A DNA stretch of 64,000 bases from Nocardia alba NBRC 108234 (GTDB lineage Bacteria > Actinomycetota > Actinomycetes > Mycobacteriales > Mycobacteriaceae), in contig NZ_BDAX01000007.1 in assembly GCF_001612665.1 (NCBI RefSeq), positions 62,001-126,000 on the forward strand, written 5' to 3'. The translations under genes were made by a program, and so were the position numbers. Under the pieces are notes generated by a model, which saw nothing but the letters and a program-made list of their open reading frames with translations, was not told the DNA's origin and did no database searches. The first letter of the stretch is position 1. Each line of letters begins with the position of its first letter. Below, in pieces: positions 28,019-36,552 of the stretch.

Positions 28019-28176
28019 TTTTCCTCCGACAATCCTGGGTGTCCCGCTCGGTCCCTCACCGGCCCGAGCGAGGCTGGCTGATGCTCGCTATCCCGATGAG
28101 GAATGCGCGCACCAGGCGACGACTGTGCCGCCCAGAAGTAACTTAAGGTCGCCCGGTTGACAGTTGGCCCGGAGTG

Positions 28177-28194
28177 GGTTAACGGAGAATGAAC
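28177..28194 (-). promoter_or_regulatory. Pho-box-like direct repeat upstream of pstS
   Basis: On the minus strand GTTCATT-ctcc-GTTAACC gives two 7-base units with 11-base periodicity, the layout of actinobacterial PHO boxes (GTTCACC units). It lies about 160 bases before the pstS start. Regulation by a RegX3/PhoP-type response regulator during phosphate limitation is inferred. Confidence 0.45.
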
Positions 28195-28316
28195 AGCCCG
28201 GCGCGATCAATGCCGCGAATGTGACGTTAGCCCCAGTTTTACTCGGTCTTACCCGGTAATCCGCGCAATATTCTCCTGACGCACCAGAGTTCACCTCGAA
28301 TGTGAGGAGCCTCGCG

Positions 28317-29225
28317 TCAGGACGTCGTGTACGCGACGTCGATGTGGGCGGGGGCGAATCCGAGCTTGGTGTAGGTGTGCACGGCGGCGGTGTTATCGGC
28401 CTCGGTGTAGAGCAGCACTTCGGTGGAACCGGTTGCGCGCAGGTGCCGCAGACCGGCCAGGGTGAGCAGTCGGCCCAGGCCACGCCCCTGTGCGGCCGGG
28501 TCGACCCCGACCACGTACACCTCACCGGCGGGCGCGGCGTCGGGATGCTGTTTGGTCCAATGGAAACCGAGCAGTCGGTCGGTATCGGCGGCATCGAACG
28601 CCATGAACAGACCTGCAGGTTCGAACCAGGATTCCGCACGGCGGGCGGCGATATCGCGCTCGGTCCAGCCGCCCTGTTCGGGATGCCAGGCGAAAGCCGC
28701 GTTGTTCACCCGCAGTATCTCGAGGTCGTCGACGGGGCCCGCGTAGGTGCGAAGGATGAGATCTTCGGGGAGCTCGAGCTCTGGTAACTCCGGAGTTGCC
28801 AGCGAGCGGCGCATCTGCCACAGCTCGCGAGCCGTCACCAAACCGAGGCCGGTCGCCAGCGCTTTGGCCGCGGGCAGGTCGCCGTGTGCCCATACCCTGG
28901 CCCCCGCGCCGCCCGCCGCCAGCACGGCACGCACCAGATCCGCGCCGAGGCCGGCGCCTCGCGCGGCGGGATCGACGGCCGCCTCCGCCATCGCGGGGTG
29001 TTCGTCATGTGCCGCAACGAGATTCGCGTAGCCGACCACCTCGCCCGCGCGCACCGCCAGCAGATGCCGGGTCGACGGATCGCCTTCGGCGAGCGAGAGC
29101 ACCGCCTGCTCGGAGACCGGGGCGACGCCGTCGAGGTCCGCCGCGCGTTCGAGCAGTGCGCGCACCTCGGTCGCGGAGCCCGGCTCGATCCGATCGGCCC
29201 AGGTCAGGGTTGCTGTGTGCGGCAT
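28317..29225 (-). CDS. mshD: Mycothiol synthase MshD
   Basis: The 302-residue product has two tandem GNAT domains, typical of MshD, which acetylates Cys-GlcN-Ins with acetyl-CoA in the last step of mycothiol synthesis. The C-terminal half has the acetyl-CoA loop GVDPAAQGRGLGRLL (about 235-249) and LYTEADNTAAVHTYTKLGF; the N-terminal domain has VDPAARGAGLGADLV. ATG at 29225 fits the family start. It is 14 bases downstream of glnR, suggesting an operon, the same order as Rv0818-Rv0819. Confidence 0.92.
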   Translation of the reverse strand: MPHTATLTWADRIEPGSATEVRALLERAADLDGVAPVSEQAVLSLAEGDPSTRHLLAVRAGEVVGYANLVAAHDEHPAMAEAAVDPAARGAGLGADLVRAVLAAGGAGARVWAHGDLPAAKALATGLGLVTARELWQMRRSLATPELPELELPEDLILRTYAGPVDDLEILRVNNAAFAWHPEQGGWTERDIAARRAESWFEPAGLFMAFDAADTDRLLGFHWTKQHPDAAPAGEVYVVGVDPAAQGRGLGRLLTLAGLRHLRATGSTEVLLYTEADNTAAVHTYTKLGFAPAHIDVAYTTS

Positions 29226-29239
29226 CGGTATCCTCGCCG

Positions 29240-30004
29240 CTACTGCGCGGTGCCGTTGAGCGGGGCGAAGGAGTCGTCGCCGTCGATGTCCTCGTCGACG
29301 AAGGCCACCGCGGGTTCGCCCTTGGCCGTCGACGTCCGGGCGGGGCGCACCGCCTTGTAGCCGACATTGCGCACAGTCCCGATCAGCGACTCGTACTCGG
29401 AGCCGAGCTTGGCGCGCAGGCGGCGCACATGCACATCGACGGTGCGGGTGCCGCCGAAGAAGTCGTAGCCCCAGACCTCCTGCAGCAGCTGGGCACGGGT
29501 GAATACCCGGCCCGCGTGCTGCGCGAGATATTTGAGCAGCTCGAATTCCTTGTAGGTGAGGTCGAGCGGGCGACCACGCAGCCGCGCGGTGTAGGTGCCC
29601 TCGTCGATCACCAGCTCGCCCAGGGTGATCTTGCCGGTGTTCTCCGGGCTGGCGACTCCCCCGTTGCGGCCGACCAGCAGCCGCAGGCGGGCATCGAGCT
29701 CGGCGGGGCCGGTCCCGGGCAGCAGGATGTCGTCCAGGCCCCAGTCCGCGTTGACCGCCACCAGGCCGCCCTCGGTCAGGACCGCGACCACCGGAACCGA
29801 CGATCCGGTACTGCCGAGCAGTCGGCACAGGCCGCGCGCGGCGGCCAGGTCGGTCCTGGCGTCGACCAGCGCGACATCGGCACTACTCGCCTCCAACAGG
29901 GACGACACCTCGGTCGGCGCGGGCCGGACGTTGTGCGCCAAGAGCGTCAACGACGGCAGGACCGCATCGGGGTTGGGGTCGGAGGTCAGTAGGAGCAGCT
30001 CCAT
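29240..30004 (-). CDS. glnR: OmpR-type orphan regulator GlnR
   Basis: The 254-residue regulator has an N-terminal receiver-like domain that departs from the canonical phosphorylation pocket (VALVDAR, AVLTEGG), and an OmpR winged helix (about 130-225: [39 protein letters not shown]). It matches GlnR, which activates nitrogen-assimilation genes in actinobacteria without a partner kinase. The ATG at 30004 is divergent from lmeA across a 236-base spacer. It holds the place of Rv0818. Assignment to GlnR over other OmpR regulators rests on the receiver and on the mshD linkage. Confidence 0.87.
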   Translation of the reverse strand: MELLLLTSDPNPDAVLPSLTLLAHNVRPAPTEVSSLLEASSADVALVDARTDLAAARGLCRLLGSTGSSVPVVAVLTEGGLVAVNADWGLDDILLPGTGPAELDARLRLLVGRNGGVASPENTGKITLGELVIDEGTYTARLRGRPLDLTYKEFELLKYLAQHAGRVFTRAQLLQEVWGYDFFGGTRTVDVHVRRLRAKLGSEYESLIGTVRNVGYKAVRPARTSTAKGEPAVAFVDEDIDGDDSFAPLNGTAQ

Positions 30005-30240
30005 GGGGCTCTCCTCCTATCTCGTTGCTCCGCGGACGACAGCAGCCGCGCAGCTACGTCGCCGAAACACAGGTTAAGTCGTGTGCAACATTAGCGCCTC
30101 CGCAGCCACTACCCCGCAACACGGCGTCCGATTTGTGTCTTTGCGTGCTGCCGAGTGCCTGGTAGGCGGTCCACCGTGCGGCCTCGTCGCGCGGGCCGTC
30201 CCGCTTCCGGACCCGCGCCGCCAGCCGCTAGGGTCACCTC

Positions 30241-31089
30241 ATGCGCAAGCTGATCATCGGGCTCCTCTGCCTGGCCGGTTTGGCGGTGGTCATCGATTTC
30301 GGCGCCGCCGCCTATTCGGAGTACCACGTCTCCCGTCAACTGCGGGCGGGCGCGGATCTGTCCGCCGACCCGGAAGTCACCTTCCACGGCTTCCCGTTCG
30401 CCGCCCAGGCGATGAGCGGCCGCTACGACGACGTGACGATCCGCGCCCGCGCCGTGCGCCCCGAGATCCCCGGCGAGGTCGGCATCGAGGCCAAGCTGCA
30501 GGGCCTGCACGCCACGGCGAGCGAGTTGCTCGACGGTGGGGCACGCAAGGCGCAGGTCGACCGGATCGACGCGTCGATGCGTTTCGAGCCCACCGAACTC
30601 GGCAAACTCTTCGGCATCCCGGACCTGCAGGTCCACACCCCGCCCGCGGACAAGTCCGACGGCACGGGCGGCTCCGGCGGTTCGGGGATGACCACTGCGG
30701 GCGTCCTCGTCCTCAAGGGCACCCTGCCGACCGCGCCGAACGGCCGGGTCCTGCCGGTGGGCGTCACCCCGTCCAGTTCCGCGACGCGGGTGCCGGTGCA
30801 GATCCAGGCCGACCTGTTGCTCGAGGGTGACAAGGTTCGCATCCAGGCGACCGGTTTCTACACCGACACCACCAGCACGGTCGACACGACCGCGGCGGTG
30901 ACCACCGACTCCAAGATCCCCGAGACCGACCACGCGGCTGTCCTCGCCAGATTCAGCCGTACGATCGATATCAAGGAGTTGCCGTTCGGTGTCGCACCGA
31001 CCGAGGTGCGGGCGCTCGGCGGCCAGATCGTCGTCGAGGGTGTCGGCCGCAACGTCACCATCGACCTGGACCGATTGCAGCAACCATGA
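30241..31089 (+). CDS. lmeA: DUF2993 protein, LmeA-like mannan elongation factor
   Basis: The 282-residue protein has an N-terminal signal or anchor (KLIIGLLCLAGLAVVIDFG) and a DUF2993 domain (DPEVTFHGFPFAAQAMSGRY at about 43-62; DIKELPFGVAPTEVRALGG near the end). LmeA (Rv0817c) is a periplasmic factor that promotes lipomannan and lipoarabinomannan elongation. It overlaps the thioredoxin gene by 4 bases (ATGA). Gene order and family both support orthology; function here is inferred. Confidence 0.83.
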   Translation: MRKLIIGLLCLAGLAVVIDFGAAAYSEYHVSRQLRAGADLSADPEVTFHGFPFAAQAMSGRYDDVTIRARAVRPEIPGEVGIEAKLQGLHATASELLDGGARKAQVDRIDASMRFEPTELGKLFGIPDLQVHTPPADKSDGTGGSGGSGMTTAGVLVLKGTLPTAPNGRVLPVGVTPSSSATRVPVQIQADLLLEGDKVRIQATGFYTDTTSTVDTTAAVTTDSKIPETDHAAVLARFSRTIDIKELPFGVAPTEVRALGGQIVVEGVGRNVTIDLDRLQQP

Positions 31090-31520
31090 TCGAGATCGTC
31101 ATTCTGGCCGCCGTCATCGCGGCCGCCGTCATCGTCGGCATCGTCGTGTCGCGTCGGCAGGGGCAGGTTCGTCCGGCCACGCTCGACCCGCAGACCCAAC
31201 AGCGCGCCCGCCTCCTCGACGCCGCCGGGGTGACCGGCGAGGCCCCCGCGGTGCTGCATTTCTCCGCCGACTGGTGCGGCCCGTGCGACGCGGTCCGCCG
31301 GGTCGTGGCCGGTGTCACCGCCGACCTGTCGCAGTCCCCGAATGCCCCGCGCGACATCGAGATCGACATCGACGCCGACCCCGCGCTGGCCCGCGAGCTC
31401 AATGTCCTCTCGCTACCGACGACCTTCGTCTTCGACGCCGAGGGCAAGGAGCGCTTCCGCATCTCCGGCGTCCCCAAGGCGGGCGATCTGCGCACCGCCC
31501 TCGAGCCCCTGACCGTGTGA
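31086..31520 (+). CDS. thiX: Thioredoxin-like protein ThiX
   Basis: The 144-residue protein has an N-terminal membrane helix (about 2-20, IVILAAVIAAAVIVGIVV) and a thioredoxin domain with active site WCGPC (Cys64 and Cys67) and cis-Pro in LSLPTTFVF. It probably acts at the membrane in thiol-disulfide exchange. It is translationally coupled to lmeA by ATGA overlap. It corresponds to thiX (Rv0816c), and lies just before the sulfur operon. Confidence 0.88.
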   Translation: MIEIVILAAVIAAAVIVGIVVSRRQGQVRPATLDPQTQQRARLLDAAGVTGEAPAVLHFSADWCGPCDAVRRVVAGVTADLSQSPNAPRDIEIDIDADPALARELNVLSLPTTFVFDAEGKERFRISGVPKAGDLRTALEPLTV

Positions 31521-31524
31521 TCCA

Positions 31525-31543
31525 GCCCCCTATTCCGGGGGGC
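31525..31543. terminator. Hairpin after thiX
   Basis: GCCCCC and GGGGGC arms around 7 bases lie 4 bases after the thiX stop, separating it from the cysteine-leader promoter. It lacks a T tail. Confidence 0.5.
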
Positions 31544-31568
31544 CGAGACATTCTCCGTGGAGACCGGG

Positions 31569-31574
31569 TAAACT
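31569..31574 (+). promoter_or_regulatory. -10 element of the leaderless cysteine leader
   Basis: TAAACT ends 7 bases before GTG at 31582, putting the transcription start at or within a base of that codon. This predicts a leaderless mRNA for the polycysteine peptide. Confidence 0.6.
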
Positions 31575-31581
31575 ACTTCTC

Positions 31582-31668
31582 GTGCAAACCGACCACGAGC
31601 TGATGCTCACCCGACGCCGCACAGTTGATCTGTGTCGCCTCGGTGGTTGTTGCTGCCTGTGCCGCTGA
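31582..31668 (+). CDS. Leaderless polycysteine leader peptide (cysteine attenuator)
   Basis: This 28-codon ORF ends in DLCRLGGCCCLCR, with five Cys in the last eleven residues. It begins with GTG at 31582 directly at the predicted transcript 5' end (an internal ATG at 31603 is possible). Polycysteine leaderless short ORFs ahead of this same operon in mycobacteria act as cysteine-responsive attenuators: when Cys-tRNA is scarce, ribosomes slow on the Cys codons and downstream expression rises. Here it precedes DUF4395-sseA-sseC, with a T-tailed hairpin starting within its last codons. The peptide itself is probably dispensable; the act of translation is the signal. Confidence 0.85.
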   Translation: MQTDHELMLTRRRTVDLCRLGGCCCLCR

Positions 31669-31683
31669 TTGATCGGCTTTTTT
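31661..31683 (+). terminator. T-tailed hairpin of the cysteine attenuator
   Basis: GCCG and CGGC arms followed by six T start at the last codons of the leader peptide. The stem is short but placed where ribosome position could decide its folding. Confidence 0.5.
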
Positions 31684-31792
31684 CTCTCCCGAGATTTCTG
31701 ACGTCGATCTATGCCCGCCGTGCGAGTGATCCTTCAGATCCCCCGGTGACCAGGCAGATCCTCTGACTTACCCAAGCCAAGGAGTTCGCACA

Positions 31793-32263
31793 ATGACCAG
31801 TCCCTCCGCATCTCCCCCTCGTGTCGATGTCCGCGGGCCGCGTTTCGTGGCCTGGATCACCACCGGGGTTCTCGTTCTCGTGCTGCTCGTCAGCGCCGTC
31901 TCGACCGTCGCGGCCGCGATTCTGATCGGCCTGCAGGCCGTCGTCTTCGCGATCGGCGCGATCGCCGGTCCCGTCAAGCATCCTTACGGCCGGATCTACG
32001 CCGCGTTCGTCGCGCCGCGCAACGGTCCGCCCACCGAGACCGAGCCCGTGCCGCCGCTGCGTTTCGCGCAGGCGCTCGGCTTCGTGTTCGCCGGTCTCTC
32101 CCTGCTGGGCTTCGCGCTCGGCTCCTCGATCGTCGGCGCGGTGTTCGCCGGCTTCGCCCTGTTCGCGGCGTTCTTGAACGCGGCGTTCGGGGTCTGCCTG
32201 GGTTGCCAGATCTATCCACTGGTAGCCCGATTCCGCCGGTCACCAGCCCCGGCACCGAACTGA
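31793..32263 (+). CDS. DUF4395 membrane protein of the sulfur operon
   Basis: The 156-residue product has about four hydrophobic segments (VLVLLVSAVSTVAAAILIGL; LGFALGSSIVGAVFAGFALF) and a Cys pair in GVCLGCQIYP near the C-terminus, typical of DUF4395. The CxxC-like pair and its constant position before thiosulfate sulfurtransferase genes suggest a membrane role in sulfur or thiol handling, but no activity is established. AAGGAG 8 bases before the ATG supports the start. It is the first structural gene behind the cysteine attenuator. Confidence 0.83.
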   Translation: MTSPSASPPRVDVRGPRFVAWITTGVLVLVLLVSAVSTVAAAILIGLQAVVFAIGAIAGPVKHPYGRIYAAFVAPRNGPPTETEPVPPLRFAQALGFVFAGLSLLGFALGSSIVGAVFAGFALFAAFLNAAFGVCLGCQIYPLVARFRRSPAPAPN

Positions 32264-32291
32264 CCCCCTGCACGTCTCTGAAAGGAACAAC

Positions 32292-33125
32292 ATGGCTCGC
32301 TCCGATGTCCTGGTCTCCGTTGACTGGGCCGAAGAGAACCTCAACGCCCCCGGCGTCGTCTTCGTCGAGGTCGACGAGGACACCTCCGCCTACGAGGGTG
32401 GCCACATCGAAGGCGCCGTCCGCCTGGACTGGAAGACCGACCTACAGGACCAGGTCAACCGCGACTTCGTGAACCAGGAGCAGTTCTCCGACCTGCTCTC
32501 GGTGCGTGGCATCGGCAACGACGACACCGTGGTGCTCTACGGCGGCAACAACAACTGGTTCGCGGCCTACGCCTACTGGTACTTCAAGCTGTACGGCCAC
32601 AACGACGTCAAGCTGCTCGACGGCGGTCGTAAGAAGTGGGAGCTCGACGGTCGTCCGCTCTCGCGTGACGCGGTCAGCCGCCCGGCCACCCAGTACAAGG
32701 CCGCCGCTCCCGACCTGAGCATCCGCGCCTTCCGTGACGAGGTCATCGCGGCCATCGGCACCAAGAACCTGGTCGACGTGCGCAGCCCCGACGAGTTCTC
32801 GGGCAAGATCCTCGCGCCCGCGCACCTGCCGCAGGAGCAGAGCCAGCGTCCCGGCCACATCCCGACCGCGATCAACGTGCCGTGGAGCAAGGCCGCGAAC
32901 GAGGACGGCACCTTCCGCAGCGACGCCGAGCTGGCCGAGCTGTACAAGGACGCGGGCCTGGACGGCGAGAAGGAGACCATCGCCTACTGCCGCATCGGCG
33001 AGCGTTCCTCGCACACCTGGTTCGTGCTGCAGGAGCTGCTCGGCCACCAGAACGTCAAGAACTACGACGGCAGCTGGACCGAATACGGTTCGCTGGTCGG
33101 AGCGCCTATCGAGTTGGGAGCGTAA
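32292..33125 (+). CDS. sseA: Thiosulfate sulfurtransferase (rhodanese)
   Basis: The 277-residue protein has two rhodanese domains; the C-terminal one carries the active Cys233 in YCRIGERS and the substrate-loop Arg. It transfers sulfane sulfur from thiosulfate to cyanide or thiols, and in mycobacteria its homolog (CysA2/CysA3) is linked to sulfur assimilation. Length and catalytic position equal those of CysA2 (Rv0815c). It lies between DUF4395 and sseC under the cysteine attenuator. Confidence 0.93.
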   Translation: MARSDVLVSVDWAEENLNAPGVVFVEVDEDTSAYEGGHIEGAVRLDWKTDLQDQVNRDFVNQEQFSDLLSVRGIGNDDTVVLYGGNNNWFAAYAYWYFKLYGHNDVKLLDGGRKKWELDGRPLSRDAVSRPATQYKAAAPDLSIRAFRDEVIAAIGTKNLVDVRSPDEFSGKILAPAHLPQEQSQRPGHIPTAINVPWSKAANEDGTFRSDAELAELYKDAGLDGEKETIAYCRIGERSSHTWFVLQELLGHQNVKNYDGSWTEYGSLVGAPIELGA

Positions 33126-33130
33126 TCAAT

Positions 33131-33436
33131 ATGTGTGCAGCACCTACCCAGGGTCAGGCCATCCCGGCCGGCGTCGATGTGGAGAAGGAAACGGTCATCA
33201 CCGGCCGTGTCCTGAGCACCGACGGCCAGCCCGTCGGCGGCGCGTTCGTGCGTCTGCTCGACGGCAACGGTGACTTCACCGCCGAGGTCGTCGCCTCGGG
33301 CACCGGTGACTTCCGCTTCTTCGCCGCGCCGGGTTCGTGGACCCTGCGCGCGCTGTCCTCGTCGGGCAACGGCTCCGCCGAGATCAGCCCCGAGGGCGCC
33401 GGCATTCACGCCGTCGACGTCGCGGTCGCCAAGTAA
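33131..33436 (+). CDS. sseC: DUF1416 protein SseC
   Basis: The 101-residue soluble protein matches the DUF1416/SseC family: start MCAAPTQGQAIPAG, VSGRVLSTDGQPV-like core (ITGRVLSTDGQPVGGAFVR) and a beta-rich body resembling a carboxypeptidase-regulatory fold. It is always next to the sulfurtransferase and is taken to be a sulfur-metabolism partner, but its reaction is unknown. It follows sseA by 5 bases and corresponds to Rv0814c. Confidence 0.88.
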   Translation: MCAAPTQGQAIPAGVDVEKETVITGRVLSTDGQPVGGAFVRLLDGNGDFTAEVVASGTGDFRFFAAPGSWTLRALSSSGNGSAEISPEGAGIHAVDVAVAK

Positions 33437-33516
33437 GAAGCAGCATCAATGGCGCCTGCTCGGGGCTCTGCGTGGTGACGCAAGCTACCGCCTCCGAGCC
33501 CTGACGCTCAGGCGCG

Positions 33517-33560
33517 CAACGGCCCTGGTAGTTCCCGTGCGGGAACTACCAGGGCCGTTG
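33517..33560. terminator. Perfect 20-bp-arm palindrome ending the sulfur operon
   Basis: Two perfectly complementary 20-base arms (CAACGGCCCTGGTAGTTCCC and its complement) enclose a 4-base loop, GTGC. It lies 80 bases after sseC and 35 bases before the small membrane ORF. No long T run follows. It may act on both strands. Confidence 0.8.
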
Positions 33561-33595
33561 TCGTATCTGTCGCGCGCAGTAGCTAGACTCCGACT

Positions 33596-33691
33596 GTGGT
33601 CATCTTCTTCGAGGTACTCCTTGTCGCCGTGTCGATTCTCATCGGCTGGTTCGGCCTGTACGTCTTCTACCGGCTCTTCACCGAGTCATGA
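33596..33691 (+). CDS. 31-residue membrane micropeptide coupled to nitrobindin
   Basis: GTG at 33596 opens a short ORF of one hydrophobic helix ([20 protein letters not shown]) ending FYRLFTES. Its TGA overlaps the ATG of the nitrobindin gene (ATGA), so it is translated in coupling with it. The amino-acid composition is that of a single-pass membrane peptide. It is too short to be annotated by size-limited gene callers. Function unknown. Confidence 0.65.
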   Translation: MVIFFEVLLVAVSILIGWFGLYVFYRLFTES

Positions 33692-34380
33692 GCGGGCTCG
33701 CTGGCGAAGGTAACGAACCGGGCGAGCGAGCTAGCACAGAGCAGGGCGCTCCGGCCGAGCGTCGTAGTGGCGACGAGGCAGTGAACGTCGCGGCTGAACG
33801 GGCGAAAGAGACCGGCACCCGCAATATCGCGGTCCTGCCCGGTCTTCCCCTGCCCGAAGACACCGCCAATCTGCGCCTCGGCCCGGATCTGAACCACGCC
33901 ATGCTGGCCCTGCTGCCGCTGGTCGGTGTGTGGCGCGGCGAGGGCGAGGGCAATCACCCCGGCGAGGGCGACTACCGGTTCGGCCAGCAGATCATCGTCG
34001 CCCACGACGGCGGCGACTACCTGACCTGGGAATCGCAGACCTGGAAACTCGACGCCGAGGGCGCCTACACCGGCCCCGACCTGCGCGAGAGCGGGTTCTG
34101 GCGGGTCGGCGGTGAGGGCACCGACGAGTTGATCGAGCTCCTGCTCACCCACAGCAACGGCGTCATCGAGCTGTACTACGGCACGGCCCGCACGCAGTCC
34201 TCCTGGGAGCTCGCGACCGATGTCTCCATCCGCAGCACCTCCGGCGCGGTGGTGGGCGGCGCGAAACGCCTCTACGGCATCGTCGACAACGGCGACCTGG
34301 CCTATGTGGAGGAACGCGTCGACCCCGACGGCGCACTCGTGCCTCGCCTCTCGGCGCGGCTGGGCCGCTACATCGGCTGA
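33688..34380 (+). CDS. Nitrobindin-like heme protein
   Basis: The 230-residue protein has a disordered charged N-terminus of about 60 residues followed by a lipocalin-like beta-barrel of the nitrobindin (FABP-like, DUF1794) family. The family's GxWxGxG motif is present as GVWRGEGEG (about 77-85), and the barrel runs to the C-terminus ([20 protein letters not shown]). Nitrobindins bind heme and convert reactive nitrogen species such as peroxynitrite. It is the Rv0813c equivalent by family and position. The upstream micropeptide overlaps its start. Confidence 0.88.
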   Translation: MSGLAGEGNEPGERASTEQGAPAERRSGDEAVNVAAERAKETGTRNIAVLPGLPLPEDTANLRLGPDLNHAMLALLPLVGVWRGEGEGNHPGEGDYRFGQQIIVAHDGGDYLTWESQTWKLDAEGAYTGPDLRESGFWRVGGEGTDELIELLLTHSNGVIELYYGTARTQSSWELATDVSIRSTSGAVVGGAKRLYGIVDNGDLAYVEERVDPDGALVPRLSARLGRYIG

Positions 34381-34388
34381 CAATTCTT

Positions 34389-34430
34389 CGCGAACGGCCC
34401 GTCCAGATAGCTCTGGGCGGGCCGTTCGCG
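34389..34430. terminator. Hairpin after nitrobindin
   Basis: CGCGAACGGCCCGTCCAGA pairs with TCTGGGCGGGCCGTTCGCG (one G-U), 8 bases after the stop. It may also end the minus-strand transcript proposed from 34640. Confidence 0.72.
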
Positions 34431-34443
34431 TCCGGAAATGGAG

Positions 34444-34516
34444 CGACCCCCGAGCCGTTCCACCGCATCTGTGAACGCGATGGTCCCGGTTGGATCGTCC
34501 GGGGGCTCGGGGGTCG
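34444..34516. repeat. 13-bp-arm inverted repeat in an unexplained spacer
   Basis: CGACCCCCGAGCC (34444-34456) and GGCTCGGGGGTCG (34504-34516) are perfect complements 47 bases apart. On either strand an RNA would close a large loop. It lies between nitrobindin and cydC, where no gene is seen; the 34381-34744 spacer also holds a minus-strand promoter and tiny ORF. Confidence 0.6.
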
Positions 34517-34573
34517 GGTGACTGCCTGGGATTCGCTCAGCGCACCGCTGGGGAATCTCCCGCAGTGGAGCTG

Positions 34574-34612
34574 CTAGCGGGCAGCCACCTCACGCATCCG
34601 ATGAACATACAT
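34574..34612 (-). CDS. 12-codon ORF with strong ribosome-binding site
   Basis: On the minus strand GAGGAGGTGG lies 8 bases before ATG, opening MYVHRMREVAAR and a TAG stop. The RBS is the best in the window, and it sits about 30 bases after a predicted transcript start. It may be a leader peptide or the coding part of a small RNA. No downstream gene on this strand follows, so its role is unclear. Confidence 0.35.
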   Translation of the reverse strand: MYVHRMREVAAR

Positions 34613-34645
34613 TCTTCAGACCACCTCCTCTCTTGTGTACTGATG

Positions 34646-34674
34646 AATCTAGTGGCGCGCACGGCTGTCGGCAA
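34646..34674 (-). promoter_or_regulatory. Housekeeping-type promoter for a possible small RNA
   Basis: TTGCCG and TAGATT are separated by exactly 17 bases on the minus strand, predicting a transcript start near 34639. The transcript would run through the small ORF and the inverted repeat to the hairpin at 34389-34430, about 250 nt. Confidence 0.5.
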
Positions 34675-34744
34675 TTGATTTAATCGCGGCTCTGACCTGG
34701 CCGAATGCGAAATCCACGCCACGAGGCGAAGACCGGTTCGCCGC

Positions 34745-36552
34745 TCACCCGGCCGATGTGGCCGGGTAGTCGACTCGACAGGAGCCGTCGGCGTCGACGG
34801 TGACGATCACGTCCGCTCGATGGTCGACGGGAAGTTGGTGGGTGACAACGACAACGGTGCGATCGGGTGCGACGAGACCACTGCCCGCATCGAGGAGATC
34901 GCGCAGGAGCTGATCGCCTTCGGCTGCGGCGAGGTGCTCGGTCGGCTCGTCGAGGAGCAGGGTGTGCGCGGACGCGACGAGGGCGCGAGCCAGCAGGATG
35001 CGGCGGCGTTGTCCACCGGAGACCGCGGCCGCGCCCGCGGTGAGCGAAGTGCGCGGGCCGTCCGGCAGTGAATCCAGCCACGGGCCGAGACCGACTGTTC
35101 GCAGGGCGCTTTCGGCCTCGTCGACGGTGAGATCACCGCGCGCCACCCGCAGATTCTCCAGGATCGAGGTACCGAACAGATGCGCGTCCTCGGCGAAGAA
35201 CGTGACCCCCTCGGCAGGCGTATCGAACAGTCCCGCCCACGCCATCAACAACGTCGTCTTCCCCGCCCCGCTCGGTCCGACGACAGCTACCCGCCGCCCC
35301 GTCGGCATCGGGAATCGCCTTGCCATGGCCTGTGGACCCGGCGCCGGTGCCCGATCGGTCACGTCCACCGCCCGCGCACGTTCTCGAATACCCGCGGATG
35401 TCCGATCGACTTCAGCCGGAGCAGGCTCGACCGACCCCCACTCGCGGCGTGTCGTCCCGCTCCCAGCGTCGTCGGACCCTGCCGAGATGCCACGGAGGCG
35501 ATGCAGGGCCGCACGGGAAGTGGTGAGGGTGGTCGCGGCGGCGGGAAGGGCGCCGACGGCTTCGAAGGCCGACAGCGGGACCAGCACCAGGATCGTCAAC
35601 GCCATCGGCGTCATGCCACCGGGCAGTCCGCCGGTCGGTCCGTAGGCGGCGATGCCGACCAGCAACGCGCCGAACGCGCTCACCCCGATCGACAGCGGAG
35701 TGGCCGCCGCCGCCCACGCGCTGCGCGATGCGGCCGAATCCTGCGCGCGCACCGCACGCCGAGAAGCGTTGCCCGCCACCGTCAGTGCCGCATCCAGCCG
35801 CCCCGCCACCCGGAGCTCGGCGGCATGATCGAGCACCGTGAGGCCCTCGGCGGTGAACTCGGCCCGGTCGGCAACCACCGCCCGCTCGGCCTGCCGCGCG
35901 GCCGCCGCCGACAGCCAGGGCGCGAGAATCCCCGAAACCGCCAGTGCGACAGCCAAGATCACCGCGGCCAGTGGCGAGATGAACGCGATCAGCGCCACCG
36001 CGGCCAGCGACAGCACCACGGCGACGGCCACGGGCACCAGTACCCGAACCACCACCGCCCCGAGATCGTCGATATCGGTACCGATCCGGACCAGCACATC
36101 CCCGCGCCGCAACGCCTGACCCGCACCGCGCCGTGCCGGCGACACCCGGTTCACCGGCTCCTCGCTCGGACGGGAGCCCTGGTCAGCGGCGACCGGACCG
36201 GACCGCGCGGCAGGCGAGCCGCCGCGGTCTCGCCACCACCAGACATCGGACGCCGCCAACGTCCGATACACCGAGGTGCGGGCCGTCGTCATCGCCCGCA
36301 ACGCCACATCGTGGGTGGCCAGCCGCTCCAGGTACCGGCACAGCCCCCGCGAGATACCGAGGGCCCGTACCGCGACCACCGCGACGCTCAGATCCAGCAC
36401 CGGCGGCATCTGCCAGGCCCGCGCGATCAGCCACGCGGCGAGTGCGGCCAATCCGAGCCCGCTCCCCAGCGCCGCGACACCCCACGCGATCGCCACCGCT
36501 ACCCGCGCGGGCGACAACGCGAGCAACCGCCACATCTCCCGCAGATCGCCGA

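Noticed and set aside
34440..34520. 6C small RNA or a riboswitch in the nitrobindin-cydC spacer.
   Set aside because: C-rich stretches are present, but no pair of hairpins with six-C loops, and no cobalamin or ydaO core was found.
34490..34678. A 62-codon plus-strand frame in the nitrobindin-cydC spacer.
   Set aside because: No RBS, no conserved composition; the minus-strand signals in the same place are better supported.
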